A stretch of 64,000 bases of DNA, from positions 2,170,001-2,234,000 of the forward strand of contig NZ_JAOVZR010000001.1 in assembly GCF_026619415.1 (NCBI RefSeq), read 5' to 3'. The notes beneath the pieces are model-generated. The model was not told the origin of the DNA and searched no databases. It saw nothing but the letters and a program-made list of their open reading frames with translations. Shown piece by piece: positions 19,190-28,250 of the stretch (position 1 is its first letter; every line of letters begins with the position of its first letter). The DNA comes from Hoeflea algicola. GTDB taxonomy: Bacteria > Pseudomonadota > Alphaproteobacteria > Rhizobiales > Rhizobiaceae. A program made the translations under genes and the position numbers.

Positions 19190-20119
19190 ATGAAAGTTGC
19201 AGTTATGGGCGCCGGTGGCGTCGGAGGATTTTACGGCGCAAAGCTGGCCGAGGCGGGGCATGATGTTTCATTCATCGCGCGTGGCGCCCATCTTGAGGCA
19301 ATCCGCGAAAAAGGCCTGCTTATCGAGAATATCACCGATGGAACTTCGCAAAAATATGACGTTATGGCGACCGAAAAGCCTGCAGATATAGGCAAGGTCG
19401 ACTTCCTGCTCTTCGCCGTCAAAATGTGGGATATGGAGGCGGCGATAGAAACCGTGAAGGTCGTTGTCGGTGACAACACGAGCATTCTGTCGCTGCAGAA
19501 CGGGGTGATAAAGGACATCATTCTCAAACAGCGGTTCGATGAGAAGGCGGTCCTCGGCGGCGTCGGCTATGTGGCGACCGCAATCACACGGCCCGGCGTG
19601 GTAGGGCAGACCGGCGACCTCCAGAAAATCACGATCGGCGAATATGACCAATCGGTTTCGGATCGAGTCAGAACCATTGTCGCTAGTTTCGCCTCGACAG
19701 GGATCGAAGCCAAGGCCTCAAGCGACATCGAAAAGGTCCTCTGGGAGAAGTACGTATTTCTGGTTGGTCTATCCGCGGCCACCGCCGCAACGCGTTTGCC
19801 GATAGGAATACTGCGTAAAACCCCCGAAACCCGCCAGTTGCTGCGCCAGATTATAGCCGAAGCGGTTGCCGTCGGACGGGCGCGCGGGGTCCATTTACCC
19901 GAAGACTATGCCGACGACAGGATGCGCTTTGTCGACACACTGCCGGACGCCATGAAAGCATCCATGCTTCACGACCTCGAAGCAGGCAAACCGATGGAGC
20001 TTCGTTGGCTAAGTGGCGGCATTGTCGACCTCGGCCGGGAAGTCGGTGTGCCAACGCCGGCCAATGAGTTCATTCTGGCTGTTCTGGCGCCGCTGGCAGA
20101 GGGCCCCGCTGCAGCTTGA
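19190..20119 (+). CDS. Ketopantoate reductase (ApbA/PanE) family 2-dehydropantoate 2-reductase
   Basis: A 309-residue NADPH-dependent reductase of the ApbA/PanE family. The nucleotide fold begins MKVAVMGAGGVGGFYGAKLAEAG, and the central SLQNGV and ILGGVGYV-like segments precede the helical C-terminal domain (from EKYVFLVGLSAATAAT). The start at 19190 is preferred because upstream in-frame residues are not conserved-looking; the ribosome site is weak (GAGGTG). It lies between the TauE gene and the mandelate-racemase-like gene, so it may reduce a hydroxy/oxo acid in catabolism rather than make pantoate. Confidence 0.85.
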   Translation: MKVAVMGAGGVGGFYGAKLAEAGHDVSFIARGAHLEAIREKGLLIENITDGTSQKYDVMATEKPADIGKVDFLLFAVKMWDMEAAIETVKVVVGDNTSILSLQNGVIKDIILKQRFDEKAVLGGVGYVATAITRPGVVGQTGDLQKITIGEYDQSVSDRVRTIVASFASTGIEAKASSDIEKVLWEKYVFLVGLSAATAATRLPIGILRKTPETRQLLRQIIAEAVAVGRARGVHLPEDYADDRMRFVDTLPDAMKASMLHDLEAGKPMELRWLSGGIVDLGREVGVPTPANEFILAVLAPLAEGPAAA

Positions 20120-20461
20120 CACCTTTGACCATCTACGGAACCGAGTGCGTTCACCATCACCTAAAAAGGGAAAATGACGCACTGTAGATCCGCAGTACTT
20201 CTAGTCACCCGAGGCATAAACAGAGCTGGCTCGCCACTGCGGGAAAGCCACTCCTCAAATGGGCCCGTCGCGATTACCAAGGCATACCCTGAATGGGGCA
20301 TGCCGGCGGCGCGCCCAAACCGGGAATATGCTGCAGATCACGTCACGAAGCCCCCGGCCATAATGGGGGTTACATCCGGTTACGGGCACATCCGGCCAAA
20401 GCAAACCGGCGCGTAGTCATGATTACATCAATTTTTGAATATTTACGAAGGAGTAAATAAA
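20120..20461 (+). other. Intergenic gap with low-confidence small frame
   Basis: A 342-base gap before the racemase gene. A frame at 20174-20416 (80 codons, with an AGGG upstream) has no recognisable family and may be decayed. Just upstream of the racemase ATG is AAGGAG at 20448-20453, a clear ribosome site that fixes the start at 20462. Confidence 0.4.
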
Positions 20462-21541
20462 ATGCTGACGATAGATGGGGTTAAAACACAATTGATCGAA
20501 GTTCCCTTGCGGTTTGTCTTGGGAACAAGCGCGGCTCAAGTAAAGTCCGCCCCCCTTTTGTTGGTAGACCTCTTCACCAAAGAGGGGATCACAGGGCGAA
20601 CATATCTATTTACATACCGCAGGAGCGGAGGATCCGCGATCGCAGCCTTGCTTGAGGATGCTGTCGAGGTTGTGAAAGGAAAACTCGTCGATCCCGTTGC
20701 GATCGGAGCATTGCTGGAACGCAGGTTCGCGCTTCTGGGTGTCGTTGGCACCGCACGTATGGCGCTTGCCGCACTCGATATGGCATTGTGGGATGCCAAG
20801 GCGCGCGCGGCCAATCTACCGCTTGCCACGATGCTGGGTTCAAGTCCGAGGCCAATCCTTGCGTATAACTCCTGCGGGCTCGGGTTAATGTCGCCGGAAG
20901 CCGCAGCAGACGAAGCCGAGGCCTTGCTGGAAGGCGGCTTCAGCGCGGCAAAGCTGAGGCTCGGATATCCCACGTTGAATGAGGACCTGGCGGTTCTGCG
21001 GGCGGTTCGAAACCGTCTTGACGATGAAATCAGGATCATGGTCGATTACAATCAGGCTCTAACGGTCACTGAAGCCCTGCAGCGGGGAAGAGCAATCGAG
21101 GCCGAAGGTGCCTATTGGATCGAGGAACCGATCCGTCATGATGATTGGGCGGGTAACCGCAAGATAACCCAGACTCTAAATCTGCCGATGCAGATCGGCG
21201 AGAATTTCAACAGCCCGGCGGAATTGGCAGAGGCCTATTCGGAACGCGCCACTGATTGGGTTATGCCAGATGCGGGCCGCATCGGAGGGGTTACGGGATG
21301 GATCCATGCTGCCGGCATTGCCGCTGCGCACGGGCTGGAAATGTCCAGCCATCTGCTGCCCGAAGTCAGCGGCCATCTCCTGTGCGCAACACCAACGGCT
21401 CACTGGCTTGAATATGTTGACTGGGCGGATGCCATTCTCGTTGATCCGCCGAAGGTCGTAGATGGTTTCTATCACGTACCCAACACGCCCGGGATCGGTA
21501 TGGAATGGGACCACGAGAAGGTTGAAAAACTCTTGGTCTGA
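20462..21541 (+). CDS. Mandelate racemase/muconate lactonizing enzyme family protein (MR-like, Arg166)
   Basis: A 359-residue enolase-superfamily enzyme, the same length as Pseudomonas mandelate racemase and colinear in numbering as far as I recall it. Visible are Lys164 in SAAKLRLGYP, Asp195 in VDYNQ, Glu221 in EEP, Glu247 in GEN, Asp270 in MPDAG, His297 in SSHLL and Glu317 in HWLEY. The metal ligands and the His-Asp dyad are kept, but the second position of the KxK base motif is Arg166, not Lys166. This suggests altered racemase chemistry or a dehydratase-type role on a 2-hydroxy acid. AAGGAG is 8 bases upstream of the start. No gene follows before the transposase remnant. Confidence 0.85.
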   Translation: MLTIDGVKTQLIEVPLRFVLGTSAAQVKSAPLLLVDLFTKEGITGRTYLFTYRRSGGSAIAALLEDAVEVVKGKLVDPVAIGALLERRFALLGVVGTARMALAALDMALWDAKARAANLPLATMLGSSPRPILAYNSCGLGLMSPEAAADEAEALLEGGFSAAKLRLGYPTLNEDLAVLRAVRNRLDDEIRIMVDYNQALTVTEALQRGRAIEAEGAYWIEEPIRHDDWAGNRKITQTLNLPMQIGENFNSPAELAEAYSERATDWVMPDAGRIGGVTGWIHAAGIAAAHGLEMSSHLLPEVSGHLLCATPTAHWLEYVDWADAILVDPPKVVDGFYHVPNTPGIGMEWDHEKVEKLLV

Positions 21542-21635
21542 GTGGCAAATGACGAATGGGCCGTAGAGTGGCACCCCAAACCTGAACCTCTCCCGCTGTT
21601 TTCGGTGCGAGCGATATGCCGTTTCTTTCGCATCC

Positions 21636-21905
21636 TGAACCGCCTCAGGTTTTCCGGAGGTTGTTTGGATTGAGTTAAGCGGCCTTGTCTGATCTTTCCA
21701 GAGCTGCTCAGAAGCTTGCGTCGGCTTCGGCTTGCGGGATGTTCCCGATGGGTTCCAGCAGGCGGCGGTTGTTAAACCAGTCGACCCATTCGAGGGTGGT
21801 GTATTCGACCGCTTCAAAGCTTCGGCCGGGGCCGCGTCGATCGACGACTCCCGCCTTGAACAGGCAGTTGATCGTTTCGGCGCGCCTGCGCTCTCTATGC
21901 ATCTT
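21636..21905 (-). mobile_element. IS3-family transposase tail, inactive
   Basis: The minus strand encodes the C-terminal end of an IS3-type OrfB (RRGPGRSFEAVEYTTLEWVD, then NNRRLLEPIGNIP). After ADASF an in-frame TGA interrupts the reading, where intact elements usually have an aromatic residue; the frame then continues to a second stop near 21677. TGAACCGCCTCAGG at 21636 resembles this group's terminal inverted repeat. The 5' end of the gene is missing beyond about 21880, so this is a dead fragment. It lies at the right edge of the catabolic region. Confidence 0.8.
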
Positions 21906-22505
21906 GCGGCCGCCTGGACGCAATACACTCCCGACGCCGCACTCTGGCCGCCTCAACTGGATCTTATTGTTATTATTTATATTTCTCACGTTCTTGCGCG
22001 TCCATAGTTGAAGAGCATCAATGATATCAAAGAAGGAAATTATTGTTCATATGGTTTTGCAGCAGGAAATACCGCACAATCCCTGATTGATTAACCAGTG
22101 GAGACCAGCCGCAGATGTCGCCAATGCTCGGTTCCTCTTCCGACAAGAATGCCTGCGATTACGCAGTTCGACAGTGGCCTCTAAACGGGTAGGTCAAGCT
22201 GGACAATCCAGAAGCGGCAAACTCTTCCTTGAGCCTTCGCACCCATCGGGCACCAGACAGCATCACAACTTCGATCTCGGCAAGCCCGCTGCGTGGGGCC
22301 ACGGCCCCCGATGTGCCCTATTCGGGAAATGTTGGTCACGCCCGAACCATCGCGCTCTGTGCCCGCTCGCCCCAGCCAAGTTCGTTGACTTAACTGAGGC
22401 AGGCCAGAAGCCATTCGCAAATGGTAGATAGCAAACATTCAGAAATGTTGGCGACGTGCCCTTGCGGGCAACAAACTCTAAGCATTTTATTTCATTAAAG
22501 AAATT
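21906..22505. other. Intergenic stretch between IS remnant and tRNA
   Basis: About 600 bases, AT-richer than the core genes, with no recognisable protein, RNA or repeat. Open frames on both strands have no family signature. It may be decayed insertion or prophage edge. Confidence 0.4.
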
Positions 22506-22582
22506 TGGTAGCGGGAGAGGGACTCGAACCCCCGACACGCGGATTATGATTCCGCTGCTCTAACCAGCTGAGCTACCCCGCC
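22506..22582 (-). tRNA. tRNA-Met (CAU), elongator type
   Basis: A full cloverleaf on the minus strand. The 7-bp acceptor stem is GGCGGGG with CCCGCT plus a discriminator A and genomic CCA. The D-arm is GCTC-AGCTGGTTA-GAGC. The anticodon stem GCGGA/TCCGC has loop ATCATAA, giving anticodon CAU, and the T-loop is TTCGAGT. The acceptor sequence differs from the Ile2 (lysidine) type of alphaproteobacteria, which begins GGGCC, so elongator Met is preferred. Its 3' end faces the accessory region at lower coordinates. Confidence 0.9.
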
Positions 22583-22804
22583 GCCAGCCGCCGGTGAAAA
22601 CCGGTCTGGACGGGCGGGATATAAGGGGCGGCGCCTGCCGGTGTCAAGCGTACTTTGGGCTTTTCGACGCCAATTCATCCATAACTCCCGCGCGTGCCGT
22701 TTCACGGTCACCGCCGCGTGCCTTGGGGCTTTCGGTCGCGGCCCCGCGCCTTGCCTTGCGTTGCCAACGGGTCTAATTCCGGAGCCATACTCCGCAGCCC
22801 CGAG

Positions 22805-23794
22805 ATGACAGGACCAGATCCGCCCATGCAAAGCTCCCCTCCCCCCAACGTCGTGGTCATCGGTTGCGGTTACTGGGGGTCCAACCACGCCCGCACATTG
22901 TCCGAGCTCGGCGTGCTCTACGGGGTCGCCGATCGTCATGATGACCGCACCCGGACGCTGGCCACCCGCCATGACGTCAAGCCGCTCAAGCTTGAGACAG
23001 TGTTTGACGATCCGGCGATCGATGCTGTGGTGCTGGCGCTGCCGCCGCAATACCATGCCGACACGGCGGTTGCGGCGCTGGAAGCGGGCAAGCATGTGCT
23101 GGTCGAAAAACCGATCGCCCTGTCGGTGGCCGATGCCCGGCGCGTGGTCGAGGCCTCGGCACAAAACCCGCATCTGGTTGCCATGACCGGCCATGTGCTG
23201 CGCTTCCACCCCGCTTTTGAGGCGCTTGAAGCGATGATCGCCAGGGGCGAGCTCGGCGCGATACGCTACATCCATTCACATCGTGTGGGGCTGGGCAAGT
23301 TTCACGCCGAGAACGACGCTTTGTGGGACATTGCCCCGCATGACCTGTCACTGATTCTGGCGATCACCGGCGAAAAGCCGATCAATGTGCGCGGCGTCGG
23401 CTCGGCGATTCTCAACCGGCTATCCGATTTTGCGCATCTGCATCTGCAATTTCCCGGCGGCATCCGCAGCCATGTCTTCACCTCGCGGCTCAACCCCTAC
23501 CGCGAACGCAAGCTCACCGTAATCGGCACCAAGGCGATGGCTGTGTTTGACGATGTCGCGCCCTGGAACCAGAAACTGGCCATCTATCACCACAAATTGT
23601 GGGAGGATGAATCCGGCTGGCAATCGGAAATGGTTGATCCGGAATATGTCGACATCGCCGATGGTATGCCGCTGACCCGTGAATGCAGCCATTTCATCGA
23701 GTGCATCCGTACCGGTGCCCCATCGCGCACGCGCGTGGCCGATGGTCTGGCGGTGATCGAGATCCTCTCGGAGGGCAGCGTCCGCCACGATTGA
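22805..23794 (+). CDS. Gfo/Idh/MocA family oxidoreductase
   Basis: A 329-residue NAD(P)-dependent oxidoreductase. The Rossmann start VVVIGCGYWGSNHARTLSEL resembles WbpB/WlbA-type nucleotide-sugar dehydrogenases. The active-site lysine is in VEKPIALS near residue 100 and the catalytic histidine in WDIAPHDLSLIL near residue 180. ATG at 22805 was chosen because earlier in-frame residues are not family-like. Its upstream neighbour is the opposite-strand tRNA and mnmA follows convergently, so no operon partner points to a substrate. Confidence 0.85.
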   Translation: MTGPDPPMQSSPPPNVVVIGCGYWGSNHARTLSELGVLYGVADRHDDRTRTLATRHDVKPLKLETVFDDPAIDAVVLALPPQYHADTAVAALEAGKHVLVEKPIALSVADARRVVEASAQNPHLVAMTGHVLRFHPAFEALEAMIARGELGAIRYIHSHRVGLGKFHAENDALWDIAPHDLSLILAITGEKPINVRGVGSAILNRLSDFAHLHLQFPGGIRSHVFTSRLNPYRERKLTVIGTKAMAVFDDVAPWNQKLAIYHHKLWEDESGWQSEMVDPEYVDIADGMPLTRECSHFIECIRTGAPSRTRVADGLAVIEILSEGSVRHD

Positions 23795-23853
23795 AGGCAG
23801 CTTCCCGCCCCCGATTGTAAAGTCAGGGGCGGAATTTTCAACGGGAGGCCCGC

Positions 23854-25059
23854 TCAGGCCGCCGGGCGCAGCAGGGTGGCAAGCATGGCTTCGGCAGCGG
23901 GCGAGCGTTCCGAACGGCTGATAAAACCGCCGCCATACACCCGCGCATCGTCACCCGGGGCCGAGTAGAGCACACAGGCCTGCCCCGGCGCGACACCGGC
24001 TTCGCCCTCGACGAGCTCGACCGAGATTTCGCCGTCAACGCACCGCAGCACGGCCGGCTTTGGCGGCCGTGTCGAGCGCACCTTGGCAAAGCACTCCAGC
24101 CCGTCCGCGCCAAGCTCGGCCAGATCCATATCGCCCAGCCAGTTGACATCGCGCAGCATCAGCCGGCGCGTATCAAGCAGTTCGCGCGGGCCGACAATCA
24201 CCCGCCGCGAGCGCGCATCGAGATGCACCACATACAACGGGTCTCCAGTTGCCACGCCAATGCCGCGGCGCTGGCCAATGGTGAAATGAACAATGCCGGG
24301 GTGCTCGCCCAGCACACGCCCGTCAATATGGACGATCTCGCCGGCCAGCGCCGAATTGGGGCGCAGTTTCTCGATCACGGTGGCGTAATTGCCCTGCGGT
24401 ACGAAGCAGATGTCCTGGCTGTCGGCCTTCTGCGCTACCGTCAGACCCATTTCCGCAGCGAGCTCCCGGGTGCGGATTTTCGGCAATTCGCCAAGCGGAA
24501 AGCGCACGTAATCGAGCTGGTTCTGGGTGGTGGCAAACAGGAAGTAACTCTGGTCGCGGTCCGCATCGACCGGCCGGTAAAGCGCCCGACGGCCCGGATG
24601 GCCTGGAACCGGGTTGGCCCGTGAGCGGATATAATGCCCGGTCGCCAGCGCATCGGCGCCCAGATCGCGCGCCGTCGCCAGCAGATCGGCGAATTTGACA
24701 GTCTGGTTGCAGGCAACGCAAGGGATTGGCGTTTCGCCCGCCACGTAGCTTTCGGCAAACGGGTTGATCACCGCTTCGCGAAAACGTTTTTCATAATCCA
24801 GCACATAATGCGGAATACCGAGCGTTTCGCAGACTCGGCGGGCATCATCGATGTCCTGCCCGGCACAACAGGAGCCGGCCCGGTGCACGGCTGCGCCATG
24901 GTCATAAAGCTGCAGCGTCACGCCCAGCACATCATAGCCCTGACGGGCAAGAAGCCCGGCCACGACCGAACTGTCCACGCCGCCAGACATGGCGACCACT
25001 ACCCGCGTATCGCGCGGATCCTTGTCTATATCGAGATTGTTCACTGTCTTTCCCGTCAT
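23854..25059 (-). CDS. mnmA: tRNA-specific 2-thiouridylase MnmA
   Basis: A 401-residue enzyme that adds sulfur to U34 of tRNA-Lys, -Glu and -Gln wobble positions, using ATP and a sulfur relay. The PP-loop [11 protein letters not shown] is at about residues 20-32. The catalytic cysteines are in [14 protein letters not shown] near 133 and [11 protein letters not shown] near 235. The C-terminal YGGGFI region is normal. It starts at 25059, and the length and domain order match alphaproteobacterial MnmA. Confidence 0.95.
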   Translation of the reverse strand: MTGKTVNNLDIDKDPRDTRVVVAMSGGVDSSVVAGLLARQGYDVLGVTLQLYDHGAAVHRAGSCCAGQDIDDARRVCETLGIPHYVLDYEKRFREAVINPFAESYVAGETPIPCVACNQTVKFADLLATARDLGADALATGHYIRSRANPVPGHPGRRALYRPVDADRDQSYFLFATTQNQLDYVRFPLGELPKIRTRELAAEMGLTVAQKADSQDICFVPQGNYATVIEKLRPNSALAGEIVHIDGRVLGEHPGIVHFTIGQRRGIGVATGDPLYVVHLDARSRRVIVGPRELLDTRRLMLRDVNWLGDMDLAELGADGLECFAKVRSTRPPKPAVLRCVDGEISVELVEGEAGVAPGQACVLYSAPGDDARVYGGGFISRSERSPAAEAMLATLLRPAA

Positions 25060-25225
25060 TCAACAGCGTTCAAGGCGCTGATCAAGCGGTTGCAAATATG
25101 TCCGTTCCGGACACTCCCTTTATAGGGTTTGCAGCCGCACGCAACAAGACACCCCCCGCGACTTGCGGTCGCGGGCCATCCGTTTTGCCCCCTGTGCCAA
25201 AGATTACCGAAACCTTGTCAGGCCC

Positions 25226-25240
25226 TTAGGCAAATTTTAA
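25226..25240. promoter_or_regulatory. Candidate CtrA box upstream of sciP
   Basis: TTAG-N7-TTAA matches the CtrA consensus TTAA-N7-TTAA at seven of eight defined bases. It lies 52 bases before the sciP ATG, consistent with CtrA driving sciP in known relatives. A GAGTC methylation site at 25286-25290 also sits just before the ATG. Confidence 0.35.
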
Positions 25241-25292
25241 ACCCACGCCTGTAGGGTCAGGTCAGTAGGTCTTGAGTGTGTAAGAGAGTCCA

Positions 25293-25568
25293 ATGACCGA
25301 TATGGTACGACCCCGCGTCAAATATGTGATCGGCCCCGACGGGAGTCCGTTGACGATCGCCGATTTGCCGCCAGCCAACACCCGAAGGTGGGTAATCCGC
25401 CGGAAGGCAGAAGTGGTAGCCGCTGTCCGCGGCGGCCTGCTCAGTCTCGAAGAGGCCTGTGCACGCTACACGTTAACTGTCGAGGAGTTCCTCTCCTGGC
25501 AGTCGTCGATCAGCGACCATGGCCTTGCCGGTCTGCGCACCACGCGCATCCAGCAATACCGGCACTGA
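25293..25568 (+). CDS. sciP: SciP, CtrA inhibitory DNA-binding protein (DUF1153)
   Basis: A 91-residue helix-turn-helix protein of the DUF1153/SciP family. It matches the pattern RVKYVIGPDGSPLTIADLPP, TRRWVIRRKAEVVAAVRGGL, then LSLEEACARYTLTVEEFLSW. In Caulobacter, SciP binds DNA and CtrA and blocks CtrA-activated transcription in G1 cells. Here sciP is 1.9 kb from ctrA, with a possible CtrA box and GANTC site in front. The PqiA-like gene ends convergently 112 bases downstream. Confidence 0.9.
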   Translation: MTDMVRPRVKYVIGPDGSPLTIADLPPANTRRWVIRRKAEVVAAVRGGLLSLEEACARYTLTVEEFLSWQSSISDHGLAGLRTTRIQQYRH

Positions 25569-25680
25569 GCCGCACTGCCGTCACTTTTCCGTCCCGTATC
25601 TCAATCCCGTCCCCTTCCGGGGGCGGTTCAAAGATACGCGCTTCGGTTAGGCAACCGGCGTGACGGCAAACACCGTCGGT

Positions 25681-26129
25681 TCACTGTGCTGAGGCTCGTC
25701 CCGCCAGTCCATGGGCCAGTGCCGCCGTCAAGGCGGAGCCGGCGTAAAACCACAGACCGGGCTGCGAGAACGCGCTGGCGATTCCACCGGTTTTCGCCGC
25801 GACGATCACCAGCGCCACCAACACCACATCCATCAGCGACCAACGGCTGAGCTGCGGCAGCACCGCCTGCGCCAGCGCTGATTCGGGCCGCTGTCCCAGT
25901 GCTTCGGTGGTGATCACCAGCATCTTGATCACCGGAAACACCAACGACACCAGTGCGACCACAATCGCCAGCACCGCATCATCACCGGTCCACAGCGCCG
26001 CGACCACGCCCAGGAGCGATGGCGACTGATCGAAAAAATACAGCGTTTCAAACCGAACCAGTGGCAACACCACGCCAAGGCCGAAAAAAGCGGCGCAAGC
26101 ACAAGCGCCGCCACAAGCATCCAACGCAT
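25681..26129 (-). pseudogene. Paraquat-inducible protein A-like membrane protein, frameshifted
   Basis: A small PqiA-like inner-membrane protein split by one base. The correct start is ATG at 26129, with AGGAG five bases upstream, reading MRWMLVAALVLAPLF. The rest (GLGVVLPLVRFETLYFFDQSP and three more hydrophobic segments) lies in another frame. The junction is a run of six A (plus strand 26084-26089); seven would give APLFFGLGVV and a 149-residue protein. The alternative is a real mutation. PqiA proteins are of uncertain function in the membrane stress response. Confidence 0.75.
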
Positions 26130-26209
26130 TGTCTCTCCTGTGAACTTGATCCGGTGCCGCCTGATCTCCATATCCGAGATCAACGCCAATTGGCAAATGG
26201 GGGACTGTC

Positions 26210-26488
26210 ATGCAAATCACCGAGGAAACAGGACCGAGCGGCGGCCGTTATATTGCCCGCCTCGATGGCGTTGAAGCCGAAATGACCTATTCACGGACGT
26301 CACCCCAGTTGATCATCATCGATCATACCGGCGTTCCCGACAGCTTGCGCGGCAAGGGCGTGGGTCAGGCGCTTGCCGCACATGCCGTTGAAGCCGCCCG
26401 TGCCGGCGGCTGGAAAATCATCCCGCTCTGTCCGTTTTTCAAAGCCCAGGCACAGCGCCATCCGGAATGGCGCGACGCGGTCGTCTGA
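26210..26488 (+). CDS. GNAT-type N-acetyltransferase (YidJ/Atat-like)
   Basis: A 92-residue single-domain acetyltransferase of the small GCN5-related N-acetyltransferase family. The acetyl-CoA pyrophosphate loop is VPDSLRGKGVGQALAAHAVEAARAG near residues 43-68, followed by KIIPLCPFFKAQAQRHPEW, the usual end of this subfamily. Substrate unknown. It starts 81 bases from the divergent PqiA-like gene. Confidence 0.85.
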   Translation: MQITEETGPSGGRYIARLDGVEAEMTYSRTSPQLIIIDHTGVPDSLRGKGVGQALAAHAVEAARAGGWKIIPLCPFFKAQAQRHPEWRDAVV

Positions 26489-26634
26489 CCGCAGCGCCAA
26501 TCAGCCACACGAGTGCATTGGCCCTGCCCGCATTAACGGGTCTGACCGCGGCACACATTCAATCGCAGGCGCGAGCTTGAGCCCGCGCCTGACCATGAAA
26601 TGATCGTTTCCTCAGGCCCCGAAGGCCCTGGCCG

Positions 26635-26997
26635 TCAAACCGCCCGGGTGGACCGGTGGCCGGCGTCACGCTCTTCAAGCGCTGCCGCCTTATCATAGTC
26701 AGCCTGTGCCTCTTCGAGCGCGAGCTCGGCCGCATCAAGCTGCACTTTCAATTCGCGAATTGAATTCTGCAGATTGTCCGACCGCTGACGCGCCGCCTTG
26801 GCGAAGGTTGGATAGGCAAAATGGGAGGGATCGGTGATGCCGGCCTTTTTCTCCTCGGCGGTGATCTGGTACTCCAGCTCGGCCGCCATCTTTTCCATTT
26901 CCGCCATCATCAGTTGGATCTGCCCAAGCTGACGGGTTTTTTCGTTGACCTGAAATTGTTTCAGGCGAACATGGCTCTCACGCGACTTCATACGCAA
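26635..26997 (-). CDS. fliJ: FliJ-like flagellar export protein
   Basis: A 120-residue, highly charged, mostly coiled-coil protein of the FliJ family that sits next to ctrA in Rhizobiales. It has the conserved opening MKSRESHVRLKQFQVNEKTRQL, then HFAYPTFAKAARQRSDNL. FliJ promotes loading of flagellar export substrates on the FliI ATPase. It ends convergently with the GNAT gene and diverges from ctrA across a 433-base gap. Confidence 0.75.
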   Translation of the reverse strand: MRMKSRESHVRLKQFQVNEKTRQLGQIQLMMAEMEKMAAELEYQITAEEKKAGITDPSHFAYPTFAKAARQRSDNLQNSIRELKVQLDAAELALEEAQADYDKAAALEERDAGHRSTRAV

Positions 26998-27195
26998 TAC
27001 TCCCGTGATGCGAGACCCCGGTTACTGAAAATTCACAACTCCGGCACAAGCGCCGCACCCGCTGTCTCAAAAAATGACCATAGCGTTAACTTTTTTACCG
27101 CCACGGTAACCATTCATTTACGGGCATCGTTAATACTAACGGTCATGGTTTAAGGCGGGGTAAACGGAAAACATGTTTTTTCGGCCTGCTTTGTA

Positions 27196-27272
27196 GAGTC
27201 CTTTGAATCAGTTGATGATGTTTCTTCATGTTTCACATCAACAAGATTGATAGGGATTTCCAAATATGAATC
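27196..27272. promoter_or_regulatory. Three GANTC (CcrM) sites upstream of ctrA
   Basis: GAGTC at 27196-27200, GAATC at 27205-27209 and GAATC at 27268-27272 lie in the 433-base gap before ctrA. CcrM methylation at GANTC controls the ctrA promoter in Caulobacter, so a similar link is likely. TTAAC half-sites are also common here, but no full CtrA box was found. Confidence 0.55.
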
Positions 27273-27430
27273 AGGAGTTTGCCCGTGATAATTAACAATT
27301 CGATATTGGTTGCGTAACCCGATTAGAATTTGTTAACCATTCCATGGCAGCCTCCAAATCAGGCAACGACTGGATCCGTATCGCACAAGTGGATCAGGAT
27401 GACCTTTCGGCGGCGGAAAAGGGGACAAAT

Positions 27431-28132
27431 ATGCGGGTTTTATTGATCGAGGATGACAGCGCCACAGCGCAGAGCATCGAATTGATGCTGAAGTCTGAAA
27501 GCTTCAACGTCTACACCACGGATCTGGGTGAAGAGGGCGTCGATCTCGGCAAACTTTATGATTATGACATCATCCTTCTCGATCTCAATTTGCCGGATAT
27601 GTCCGGTTACGAGGTTTTGCGGACATTGCGGCTTTCAAAGGTCAAGACACCGATCCTGATCCTGTCCGGTATGGCAGGCATAGAGGACAAGGTGCGCGGG
27701 CTCGGCTTCGGCGCTGATGACTACATGACCAAACCATTCCACAAGGATGAACTGGTCGCACGTATTCATGCCATCGTTCGGCGTTCCAAGGGCCACGCCC
27801 AGTCGGTCATCACCACCGGCGACCTGGTCGTCAATCTCGATGCGAAGACCGTGGAAGTCGGCTCGCAGCGGGTGCATCTGACCGGCAAGGAATACCAGAT
27901 GCTGGAACTTCTTTCGCTGCGTAAGGGCACGACCCTGACCAAGGAAATGTTCCTCAACCATCTTTATGGTGGCATGGACGAGCCGGAATTGAAGATCATC
28001 GACGTCTTCATCTGCAAGCTGCGCAAGAAACTGGCCACATCGGCTGGTGGCAAGAATTACATCGAGACGGTCTGGGGCCGTGGCTATGTGCTGCGCGAGC
28101 CGGAAGAGGCCGAAATTCGGGAAAGTGCCTGA
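27431..28132 (+). CDS. ctrA: CtrA, cell-cycle master response regulator
   Basis: A 233-residue OmpR-type regulator: receiver domain 1-115 with phosphoacceptor Asp51 in [11 protein letters not shown] and the Asp-Asp pair near 8-9, then a winged helix from about 125 with the [17 protein letters not shown] and [14 protein letters not shown] motifs. It controls division, DNA replication and flagellar genes when phosphorylated through CckA and ChpT. The ATG at 27431 gives the family N-terminus [15 protein letters not shown]; an earlier start at 27344 would add 29 unlikely residues. Three GANTC sites lie upstream, and a strong terminator follows. Confidence 0.97.
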   Translation: MRVLLIEDDSATAQSIELMLKSESFNVYTTDLGEEGVDLGKLYDYDIILLDLNLPDMSGYEVLRTLRLSKVKTPILILSGMAGIEDKVRGLGFGADDYMTKPFHKDELVARIHAIVRRSKGHAQSVITTGDLVVNLDAKTVEVGSQRVHLTGKEYQMLELLSLRKGTTLTKEMFLNHLYGGMDEPELKIIDVFICKLRKKLATSAGGKNYIETVWGRGYVLREPEEAEIRESA

Positions 28133-28158
28133 TTTCTCTCAGGCGCAATAACTGAGAC

Positions 28159-28189
28159 AAAAAAACCCGCCAGACATGGCGGGTTTTTT
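28159..28189. terminator. Bidirectional terminator between ctrA and receiver gene
   Basis: CCCGCCA pairs with TGGCGGG around a GACA loop, flanked by A7 on the left and T6 on the right. It serves the convergent ctrA and receiver-protein genes. Confidence 0.85.
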
Positions 28190-28250
28190 GCTGCATGAAT
28201 TTGGAAAAGCCCAAGCCAAGGGCTTGGCAAACACCAGCCCCGAAAGTCGG

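Noticed and set aside
22087-22431. Open frames on both strands between IS relic and tRNA
   Set aside because: No recognisable protein and no start signals.
22506-22582. tRNA-Ile2 with CAU anticodon
   Set aside because: Acceptor and anticodon stems fit elongator tRNA-Met, not the GGGCC-type Ile2.
27001-27343. CtrA boxes in the ctrA promoter
   Set aside because: TTAA half-sites occur, but none with a second TTAA at N7; TTAG-N6-TTAA at the end has the wrong spacing.
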